NCBI GenBank assembly: GCA_024691145.1
Contig: JAILNW010000336.1
Span: 1-8,456 of the forward strand
DNA: 8,456 nt
DNA from: Lachnospiraceae bacterium
GTDB lineage: Bacteria; Bacillota; Clostridia; Lachnospirales; Lachnospiraceae
Direction: 5' to 3'
Shown in pieces: positions 1 through 5,641 of the stretch (its first letter is position 1; the number at the start of each line of letters is the position of its first letter). The position numbers and the translations under genes were made by a program. The notes below the pieces were generated by a model. The model was not told the DNA's origin, searched no databases, and saw only the letters and a program-made list of their open reading frames with translations.

Positions 1-92
1 GAAACTGGTCATATAAAGGTGAAGAATGGCTAAATCCGGAGCGTAAATCAAAGGAAGAAACAAAGAAACAGAAAGAAGCAAAAGCTTCGTAG
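1..92 (+). CDS. C-terminal tail of an unidentified protein (5' truncated)
   Basis: An open frame runs in from the left edge (full codons from base 3) and stops at TAG 90-92. The visible 29 residues begin NWSYKGEEWLNP and end in a lysine- and glutamate-rich tail (about ERKSKEETKKQKEAKAS). The stretch reads like real protein, with two tryptophans and a typical charged C-terminal tail, and it has the same strand as the five genes downstream. The next start is 69 bp away, so it is probably part of the same polysaccharide locus. Too little is visible to name the product; a glycosyltransferase or membrane-associated polysaccharide enzyme is possible but unsupported. Confidence 0.6.
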   Translation, partial: NWSYKGEEWLNPERKSKEETKKQKEAKAS

Positions 93-110
93 TAACAAGA
101 AGGAAAATGA

Positions 111-128
111 GGTAGGGTGACAACTACC
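111..128 (+). other. Small inverted repeat between genes
   Basis: GGTAG (111-115) and CTACC (124-128) can form a 5-bp hairpin with an 8-nt loop in the 69-bp gap between the truncated gene and the HAD gene. It is followed by an A-run rather than a T-run, so it does not look like an intrinsic terminator. It could be a processing or mRNA-stability hairpin, or chance. Confidence 0.25.
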
Positions 129-161
129 CAAAAAAATTTCGGTAGTAAAGGATGAAGATAC

Positions 162-542
162 ATGGAAAAAAGTGAAGAAACAATTGTAATGTCAACTCTT
201 CCTAAGACATGGATATTTGACCTAGATGGAACAATAGTAAAACATAATGGATATAAGATAGATGGATATGATACGTTATTAGATGGAGTTAAAGAGTATA
301 TAAATAATATATCCAAAGATGATTCTATTTTAATTCTCACATCTAGAACAGAAGAATATCGTAATATAACGTTGGATTTTTTAGAGAATAATGCTATACG
401 TTATGATAGAATCATTTTTAACATGCCAATGGGTGAGCGAATTGTAATTAATGATAGAAAACCTTCTGGCATAGATATGGCTATAGCGATTAATACTGAT
501 AGGGATAAAGCAATATTTCCATTAGTAAAGTGTGAATTATAG
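162..542 (+). CDS. Capless HAD-superfamily phosphatase, surface-polysaccharide type
   Basis: A 126-residue cytoplasmic protein with HAD phosphohydrolase motifs. Motif I is FDLDGT at 19-24 (nucleophile D20, acid/base D22), motif II is LTSR at 59-62, and the acidic motif IV is in INDRKP at 96-101 (N97, D98), with K100 a candidate for the motif III lysine. The spacing leaves no room for a large cap domain, so the active site should be open, as in small phosphatases acting on bulky or varied substrates. The GERIVINDRKPSG stretch is, from memory, typical of small hydrolases in capsule and O-antigen clusters. The start at 162 is preceded by AAAGGA at 147-152, nine bases away; an internal ATG at 189 has a poorer site. 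It lies 24 bp before the LicD gene in one run of genes for CDP-polyol metabolism, so the likely substrate is a sugar- or polyol-phosphate intermediate. This is inferred from position only. Confidence 0.8.
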   Translation: MEKSEETIVMSTLPKTWIFDLDGTIVKHNGYKIDGYDTLLDGVKEYINNISKDDSILILTSRTEEYRNITLDFLENNAIRYDRIIFNMPMGERIVINDRKPSGIDMAIAINTDRDKAIFPLVKCEL

Positions 543-549
543 AAAAAAT

Positions 550-554
550 GGAGG
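550..554 (+). promoter_or_regulatory. Ribosome binding site deciding a GTG start
   Basis: GGAGG at 550-554 lies 12 bases before the GTG at 567. There is no ATG in the reading frame upstream of the conserved LicD N-terminus. The ATG at 548 is in another frame. The GTG start is therefore the best choice. Confidence 0.7.
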
Positions 555-566
555 TTTTTATAACCA

Positions 567-2828
567 GTGGAGCGTTCTATTGACTTTTTAAGAGACGAAG
601 TCAGAAATGGCTTTTATATACCAACTGCAATTAAACAGGCTTGGGCAGCAACATTGTCTGTACTTGATGAAGTTGATCGTATATGCAAGAAACATGGAAT
701 CAGATATTATGCTGATTGGGGAACATTCCTGGGGGCAGTAAGACATGGTGGGTTTGTACCATGGGATGATGATCTTGATATATGTATGCTAAGAGATGAT
801 TATGAGAAATTTCGTAAAGTTGTTGATAAGGAAGCTCCAAAGGAATATGTAATTCATGATTATGAGAGAAAAGATAATCACTGGCTTTTTATCGCAAGAG
901 TTGTTAACAATGAAATGTACAACTTTGATGAAGAGTATCTTAAAACTCATAACAATTTTCCATGGCTTGCAGGTGTTGATATATTCTTAAAAGATTATCT
1001 TTATCAAGATTATGAACAAGAAAAGTTAAGAGATCAAGATGTAATGAATATACTTGCATTGGCTGATGGAATTATAGATGGGAAGATAAGTGGTGATACT
1101 TTAAAATTAAAACTTGTAGAGTTCAAAAATTGCTATAATATTAGCATTAATTTTAACAGTACAAAACGAGATATGGCTGTATCACTTTACAGGTTGGCAG
1201 AACAACATATGGCAAAGGTAAAACCATATGATACAGAAAGAGTGGGACAAATATTTCCATGGGTATTAAAATATGGTTTTGACGTAAGTGAAGAAAAAAA
1301 ACGATATGAAAATATAATTAGACTTCCTTTTGAAGATACCACAATACCTGTACCAGCAGAATACAATAAGGTGCTTGAATCACGTTATGGCATCGGTTAT
1401 ACAGAGATACATAAAGTATGGAATGGACATGATTATCCTTTCTTTGAAAAACAAAAAGAAGACATAGAAAAGGTATCTGATAGAAAGCTTCCTTTTTTTA
1501 CTTTTAAAGAAGCCATGCTGGAAAGACCTGGTGTTGATAACAGCCAAAGCCTTAAGGAAACATCCATACAGTGCTTAAACGAGTTATATGCTTTAACTGT
1601 TGATGCTGAAAATATACTTAATGGTGGAACACTTGATGAATTAACACAGTGCGTAACTGATAGTGAACAGCTGGCAGCAGATTATGGAACACTTGTGGAA
1701 CAGGTTAAAGGTGAAAAAAGCATTAGTGCTATAAATGTTGTAGCAGGACTTCAGGAATATTGTGATGTACTTTGGGAAGAATATCAAAAGATTTGTAATG
1801 GAGAAGTGATAACTAATTTAAATGTTGTTAAGGCAACACTAGAAAAATTAAATGTTATAGTAAAAGAATATATATTCGACAGAAAAGAAATATTGATACT
1901 TTCCATAGGAAGAAGAGAATGGAAGTATCTTTCAAGAATATATGAAAAAGAAAAGAGTAATAAAGATACAGATATATGTGTAATATCACTTCCTCTTATG
2001 AGAAAGGACATGTTTGGAAATATAGATACAGGTGATTGTTCGTATGAAACAGAATTCTTTAATGATATAGAGTTTGCAGATTGGAAAATATATGATATAT
2101 CCATACATTGTCCTGATGTTGTATATATACAAAACCCATATGATGGAGAAAACCCTTGTTTATCAGTACCGCCAATGTATTATGCTGAAAGTATAAGAAA
2201 TTATACAAAGAAGATAATATATGTGTCTCCTTTTAAAACAGATGAGTTTACTAAAGAGGATGCTAATGACCAGTACAATTTGAAACATTATGTAACAGCA
2301 CCAGGTATTGTTTATGCTGATGAGGTAATTGTACAGTCAGACAATATAAAAGAGCAGTATGTTAATGCATTAGTAAAATTTGCAGGCAAGAATACAAAAG
2401 AGTATTGGGAAAACAAGATAAAAGCCTGTGAGGAATTATATAATGTAAAAAAAGTATGCAATAATAAAAGATTGCTATATTGTATTGGTGTTAATGAATT
2501 ATCGGAGAATAATAATATTTTAATGAATTCAGTTAAGGAACGAATAGATATATTTGAAAATATAAGTAAAAATATTGATATGACATTAGCTATATATCCA
2601 AGTGACAGAAAAATATGGGAAGAGGTTAATTATAAACTTTCAAAGGATTTTTTTGAACTTATTGATAAGATGATTTCTGATAATAGATACCAGATAATAA
2701 GTATCAATCCAGCAGAAGCAGATAATATAGCAGAACAGTATGATGCCTATTATGGCAGTCCATCACCCCTTGTACCTGCTTTTGTTATACAGAAGAAACC
2801 AGTAATGATATCAAACTATGAAGAATAG
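567..2828 (+). CDS. LicD-family phosphotransferase fused to a CDP-glycerol-transferase-like C-terminal region
   Basis: A 753-residue protein, much longer than stand-alone LicD proteins (about 270-300 residues). The N-terminal part (about 20-300) is a LicD nucleotidyltransferase-fold domain: HGIRYYADWGTFLGAVRH (43-60), the metal-binding cluster PWDDDLDI (65-72), GVDIF (136-140) and a late RLPFEDTTIPVP segment near 251-262. This family transfers a phospho-alcohol such as phosphocholine or ribitol phosphate from a CDP donor to a glycan. A mostly helical linker follows (about 325-437). The C-terminal part (about 438-753) has features I associate with CDP-glycerol glycerophosphotransferase-like proteins of Lachnospiraceae: HCPDVVYIQNPYD near 513-525, VIVQSDN, and a terminal YYGSPSPLVPAFVIQKKPVMI. 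No signal peptide or membrane span is visible. It is followed by genes to make a CDP-polyol, which suggests that polyol phosphate, rather than choline, is the transferred group. The GTG start is supported by GGAGG at 550-554. Family assignment of the LicD part is firm; the C-terminal role and substrate are inferred. Confidence 0.87.
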   Translation: MERSIDFLRDEVRNGFYIPTAIKQAWAATLSVLDEVDRICKKHGIRYYADWGTFLGAVRHGGFVPWDDDLDICMLRDDYEKFRKVVDKEAPKEYVIHDYERKDNHWLFIARVVNNEMYNFDEEYLKTHNNFPWLAGVDIFLKDYLYQDYEQEKLRDQDVMNILALADGIIDGKISGDTLKLKLVEFKNCYNISINFNSTKRDMAVSLYRLAEQHMAKVKPYDTERVGQIFPWVLKYGFDVSEEKKRYENIIRLPFEDTTIPVPAEYNKVLESRYGIGYTEIHKVWNGHDYPFFEKQKEDIEKVSDRKLPFFTFKEAMLERPGVDNSQSLKETSIQCLNELYALTVDAENILNGGTLDELTQCVTDSEQLAADYGTLVEQVKGEKSISAINVVAGLQEYCDVLWEEYQKICNGEVITNLNVVKATLEKLNVIVKEYIFDRKEILILSIGRREWKYLSRIYEKEKSNKDTDICVISLPLMRKDMFGNIDTGDCSYETEFFNDIEFADWKIYDISIHCPDVVYIQNPYDGENPCLSVPPMYYAESIRNYTKKIIYVSPFKTDEFTKEDANDQYNLKHYVTAPGIVYADEVIVQSDNIKEQYVNALVKFAGKNTKEYWENKIKACEELYNVKKVCNNKRLLYCIGVNELSENNNILMNSVKERIDIFENISKNIDMTLAIYPSDRKIWEEVNYKLSKDFFELIDKMISDNRYQIISINPAEADNIAEQYDAYYGSPSPLVPAFVIQKKPVMISNYEE

Positions 2829-2843
2829 AAGAGAGGGTTTACT

Positions 2844-3506
2844 ATGAGTTTTGAATTAATGGCATCTATGATGTGTGCTGATTACAGAAATCTTGAGAAG
2901 GAAGTAAAGAATCTTGAAAAAGGTGGTATTGATTCTTTCCACATTGATATAATGGATGGAAGATATGTACCTAATTTTGCCATGTCTCTAAATGATATGA
3001 GATGTATAAGAGAGATTACAAAAAAGCCATTGGATGTCCATCTTATGGTAGAACACCCTAGTAATACAATTGATTTATTTACAAGACATTTGAAGAAAGG
3101 TGATACTGTTTATATTCATCCTGAAGCAGAATATCACCCTTCGACCACATTACAGAGAATTATAGATGCCGGGCTTACCCCTGGTATAGCTATTAATCCT
3201 GGAACAAGTATTGAACAGGTTAAGATGCTTTTACTAATTGTAAAGAAGGTTCTTGTAATGTCAGTGAATCCTGGTAATGCAGGACAGATGTATCTTCCAT
3301 ATGTCAGAGGAAAGTATGATTCTTTACTTATGCTTAAGGATTATATGGAATTTGATATATACTGGGATGGTGCCTGCGGTGCTGACAAGATTAAGGAATT
3401 TGCTCCTCTTGGAGTAAAGGGATTTGTACTTGGAACAACATTGCTTTTTGGAAAGGACAGACCTTACGGAGAAACATTAAAGGCCATAAGGGAGATGAGA
3501 TTCTAA
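2844..3506 (+). CDS. Ribulose-phosphate 3-epimerase family protein, AlsE-like
   Basis: A 220-residue TIM-barrel protein, normal length for the family, expected to epimerise a ketose phosphate at C3 in the cytoplasm. Metal ligands and catalytic residues are in place: H33 and D35 in FHIDIMDGRYVPN, H66 in PLDVHLMVEHP, and D175 in YWDGACG. S8 and the SVNPGNAGQ loop (140-148) fit the phosphate and active-site loops. Several positions differ from typical ribulose-5-phosphate epimerases: DGAC in place of VDGG, NAGQ in place of FGGQ, and IHPEAE in place of the usual VH-E segment. From memory, these resemble D-allulose-6-phosphate 3-epimerase AlsE. AGAGAGGG before the ATG (6-base spacing) is a good ribosome site. 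It lies 15 bp after the LicD gene and 1 bp before the cytidylyltransferase, so it probably supplies the ketose phosphate for that pathway. Substrate (xylulose/ribulose 5-phosphate or fructose/allulose 6-phosphate) cannot be settled by reading. Confidence 0.85.
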   Translation: MSFELMASMMCADYRNLEKEVKNLEKGGIDSFHIDIMDGRYVPNFAMSLNDMRCIREITKKPLDVHLMVEHPSNTIDLFTRHLKKGDTVYIHPEAEYHPSTTLQRIIDAGLTPGIAINPGTSIEQVKMLLLIVKKVLVMSVNPGNAGQMYLPYVRGKYDSLLMLKDYMEFDIYWDGACGADKIKEFAPLGVKGFVLGTTLLFGKDRPYGETLKAIREMRF

Positions 3507-3507
3507 T

Positions 3508-4218
3508 ATGAATTATGCTTTGCTGTTATCAGGAGGAAAAGGAACAAGAACAGAATCGAATATCCCTAAGCAGTATGTAAAAGCAGGTGGTCATATGATG
3601 ATTACCTATGCTTTATATACCCTTTTAGGTAATGAACATATAGACAGTGTATATATAATTGCTGAACAAGAATGGAGGGACGAGATATTATCTGATATAA
3701 AAGGTTATTGTAATAATTTTTCAAAGATAGAAGGCTTTGTAAAACCTGGAAGTAACAGGCAGGAGTCTATACTTAATGGTCTTATGACAATAGTTGATTT
3801 ATCAGATAGTAAAGATGATACTGTAATAATACATGATGCAGCAAGACCATACTTATCTAATGAATTACTTGATAATTGTTATAAGGATTTAGCTGAGTAT
3901 GATGGAGTTTTACCAGTGCTTCCAGTGAAAGATACAGTATATGTAAGTAAAGATGGAAAATTTATATCAGAACTTATAGACAGGCGTACATTGTATGCTG
4001 GGCAGTCACCTGAACTTTTTAGACTTAAGTCCTACTATGATGCTAATATGGCACTTTTACCTGACAGAATATTTGACATTAATGGATCTACTGAACCTGC
4101 AATACTTAATAAAATGAATATTGTTATGATTCAGGGTGATGAAAATAATACCAAGGTGACTACAACTAAAGATTTAGAACGATTTAAGGAGATAATTAAT
4201 GAAAGCATGGATGCTTAA
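3508..4218 (+). CDS. IspD/TarI-family CTP:polyol-phosphate cytidylyltransferase
   Basis: A 236-residue GT-A-like nucleotidyltransferase of normal length for IspD/TarI. The glycine-rich CTP-binding loop is LLLSGGKGTRTESNIPKQY (5-23; R14 and K21 are the expected catalytic basic residues). IHDAARP is at 108-114, and KVTTTKDLERF starting at 216 is the C-terminal signature. It couples CTP to a polyol phosphate, giving a CDP-polyol and pyrophosphate. IspD of isoprenoid synthesis uses the same fold, but no ispF or other isoprenoid gene is near. The neighbours, an epimerase, a polyol-phosphate dehydrogenase and a LicD transferase, favour a TarI-like role. Its start is 1 bp after the epimerase stop, and its 3' end overlaps the dehydrogenase by 20 bp, which suggests translational coupling. 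I leave the gene symbol blank because the polyol may not be ribitol. Confidence 0.88.
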   Translation: MNYALLLSGGKGTRTESNIPKQYVKAGGHMMITYALYTLLGNEHIDSVYIIAEQEWRDEILSDIKGYCNNFSKIEGFVKPGSNRQESILNGLMTIVDLSDSKDDTVIIHDAARPYLSNELLDNCYKDLAEYDGVLPVLPVKDTVYVSKDGKFISELIDRRTLYAGQSPELFRLKSYYDANMALLPDRIFDINGSTEPAILNKMNIVMIQGDENNTKVTTTKDLERFKEIINESMDA

Positions 4219-5260
4219 TGATATAGGTGATATTAGATTAGAAGATGTTGCAATTCCTGAGCCTAAGGAGAATGAAGTATTAATTAAGGTAAAGGCAGCA
4301 GGAATATGTGGTTCCGATATACCACGTATATATAAGACTGGTGCACATGTTATGCCACTAATTCCGGGACATGAGTTCTCAGGAGTGGTAGAAGGTGTAG
4401 GGAAGAATGCATCATCTGAATTAATAGGAAAAAGAGTAGCTGTATACCCAAAGATAGCTTGTGGAAAGTGTATACAGTGTGTTAATAACAGACCGCATAT
4501 GTGCACACAGTATGACTATTCAGGTTCAAGAAGAGATGGTGCCTTTGCTGAATATGTTACTGTACCAGAGGATAATATTCTTTTGTTACCTGTCTCAGTT
4601 ACTTTTGAAGAGGCAGCAATGTTAGAACCATTAGCTGTAGCTGCTAATGCCATAAGGACAGGTGATACTTACAATAAAGATAGCCCAGTTGCAGTTTGTG
4701 GACTAGGAACCATAGGACTAATGGTTGTTATGTTACTAAAGGAAGCAGGATATAAGAATATTTGTGTGGTAGGCAATAAGAAACTTCAAAAAGACTTAGT
4801 TTATGCGTTGGGTATTGATAAAGAGAATTTTTTGGATATTAACAAAGAAAATGTTCAAGAATGGTTTAGAAAAAAACTAAATGGTGGAACATCTGTTTAT
4901 TATGAATGTGTAGGAAGGAATGAAAGTATATCTTGGGGAATGGATGTACTAAGTCCAGGTGGAAAGATGGTTCTAGTTGGTAATCCGTACTCAGATATGA
5001 CATTTTTAAAGGATACATACTGGAAAATCCTTAGAAATCAGTTAACAATTACTGGTATATGGAATTCTAGATTTAGTAAAAAGTGTATACCTAATGAGAA
5101 AATGGATGACTGGAACTATGCTCTTAGTAAAATATCGGAGGGAAAAATTAAACCAGAGATTTTAATAACACATAAATTAGCGATTGAAAATCTGGAAAAA
5201 GGATTTCTTATAATGAGAGATAAAAGTGAGGAATATTGTAAGGTGATGATGACGGAATAG
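4199..5260 (+). CDS. GatD-like zinc-dependent polyol-phosphate dehydrogenase (probable ketose-phosphate reductase)
   Basis: A 353-residue medium-chain dehydrogenase. Catalytic zinc ligands are C37 (GICGSD), H58-E59 (GHEFSG) and probably E143. Structural zinc cysteines are C88, C91, C94 and C102. The dinucleotide fold begins at GLGTIG (168-173). CGSDIPRIYKTGAH and GSRRDGAFAEY match, from memory, galactitol-1-phosphate 5-dehydrogenase (GatD) better than TarJ. At the end of the second beta strand the residues are G192-N193-K194-K195. The usual NAD-selecting acidic residue is absent and basic ones are present, which suggests NADPH use and a biosynthetic (reducing) direction. In this operon it should reduce a ketulose phosphate to the polyol phosphate taken by the cytidylyltransferase. 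AAGGAG at 4186-4191, inside the preceding gene, supports the start. It is the last gene of the run. Alternative: a catabolic polyol dehydrogenase, less likely in this context. Confidence 0.88.
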   Translation: MKAWMLNDIGDIRLEDVAIPEPKENEVLIKVKAAGICGSDIPRIYKTGAHVMPLIPGHEFSGVVEGVGKNASSELIGKRVAVYPKIACGKCIQCVNNRPHMCTQYDYSGSRRDGAFAEYVTVPEDNILLLPVSVTFEEAAMLEPLAVAANAIRTGDTYNKDSPVAVCGLGTIGLMVVMLLKEAGYKNICVVGNKKLQKDLVYALGIDKENFLDINKENVQEWFRKKLNGGTSVYYECVGRNESISWGMDVLSPGGKMVLVGNPYSDMTFLKDTYWKILRNQLTITGIWNSRFSKKCIPNEKMDDWNYALSKISEGKIKPEILITHKLAIENLEKGFLIMRDKSEEYCKVMMTE

Positions 5261-5274
5261 GCAAAAAATGGAAG

Positions 5275-5305
5275 AAAAAAATTAGGACTAATTAACTATT
5301 TTTTT
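5275..5305 (+). terminator. Possible weak A/T-tract terminator after the CDP-polyol operon
   Basis: Seven As (5275-5281) followed by TTAG pair with CTA and seven Ts (5296-5305), leaving a 10-nt loop and one bulged T. The stem is almost all A-T, so it would be weak, but it is the only terminator-like structure just after the dehydrogenase stop, and a promoter candidate follows. Confidence 0.3.
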
Positions 5306-5320
5306 AAAAAATCTATAAAG

Positions 5321-5348
5321 TTGAAAGACATTTGTGACGATATACAAT
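5321..5348 (+). promoter_or_regulatory. Candidate sigma-A-type promoter for the surface-protein genes
   Basis: TTGAAA (5321-5326) and TACAAT (5343-5348) are separated by 16 bp, each one base away from consensus. Transcription would begin near 5355, giving a leader of about 285 nt before the membrane-protein start at 5642. It is the best promoter match seen in the 381-bp gap between the two gene groups. Confidence 0.5.
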
Positions 5349-5360
5349 TAAATTGTTATA
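5341..5360. promoter_or_regulatory. Palindrome over the -10 box (operator candidate)
   Basis: CAATT-A-AATTG (5345-5355) is a perfect 5-bp inverted repeat, flanked by TATA on each side with one extra base on the right. It overlaps the candidate -10 box and likely start point, where a repressor would block transcription. AT-rich DNA makes such palindromes by chance fairly often. Confidence 0.3.
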
Positions 5361-5449
5361 GGTGTGTTTTTTTATACCATCTTTTGGAAATAGCATACAA
5401 TAACAAGAAAGTTTATATTATGAACAGAGGTAATTAAGGGGGATAAAGC

Positions 5450-5488
5450 TTCGATTAGATGAAGCACAGGTAACGTAATGTGATCGAA
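5450..5488 (+). repeat. Leader repeat, copy 1
   Basis: The stem arms are TTCGATTA (5450-5457) and TGATCGAA (5481-5488), pairing over 8 bp with one G-U. The loop starts directly with GATGAAGCACAGG. The 5' arm also takes part in a rival hairpin, GCTTC with GAAGC. Confidence 0.5.
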
Positions 5489-5560
5489 CAAGACTAGATT
5501 GAGGGCATAATAGTCGGTTATATCCATGGGAGGAGGTTGAAACACAAGAAGATATATGTG

Positions 5561-5601
5561 TTCGATTAGGCTGTGTCATGGATGAAGCTCAGATAATCGA
5601 A
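5561..5601 (+). repeat. Leader repeat, copy 2
   Basis: The stem arms are TTCGATTA (5561-5568) and TAATCGAA (5594-5601), a perfect 8-bp match. Compared with copy 1, there are 12 extra bases before GATGAAGCTCAG, and the 3' arm lies closer to that box. It ends 20 bases before the ribosome site of the next gene. Confidence 0.5.
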
Positions 5602-5641
5602 TGCAAAAGAACTCGAGGTTAAGGAAGGAGCTGTGTGACAA

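Larger units (their letters stand above)
5355..5641 (+). ncRNA. Long structured leader with two imperfect copies of a hairpin element
   Basis: This stretch has no open frame of useful length. It holds two copies of TTCGATTA (5450-5457 and 5561-5568), each followed 23-25 nt later by a complementary arm: TGATCGAA at 5481-5488 (one G-U pair) and TAATCGAA at 5594-5601. Each loop contains GATGAAGC[A/T]CAG. Alternative pairings exist: GCTTC/GAAGC (5448-5452 with 5461-5465), GACTA/TAGTC (5492-5496 with 5511-5515), AACACA/TGTGTT (5541-5546 with 5557-5562), and AGCTC/GAGCT (5586-5590 with 5628-5632), the last covering part of the ribosome site of the next gene. Mutually exclusive pairings near a ribosome site suggest an RNA-based control element. 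I do not recognise a known riboswitch class. A decayed coding origin is also possible. Confidence 0.4.

Noticed and set aside
1784..2104. 106-codon open frame on the - strand
   Set aside because: It is antisense within the LicD fusion gene, whose own frame is continuous and family-like; no start signal.
3508..4218. Housekeeping IspD of the isoprenoid pathway
   Set aside because: The fold is shared, but the neighbours form a CDP-polyol set and no isoprenoid genes are close; a TarI-like role explains the context better.
4174..4506. 110-codon open frame on the - strand
   Set aside because: It lies opposite well-conserved parts of the cytidylyltransferase and dehydrogenase genes; no recognisable domain.
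5440..5641. Cyclic-di-GMP (GEMM) or another known riboswitch in the leader
   Set aside because: GCACAGG in copy 1 recalls the GEMM core, but the rest of that consensus (GGGCAAACC, GACGCAAAGC, the 3' GGUAGC block) is missing in both copies.
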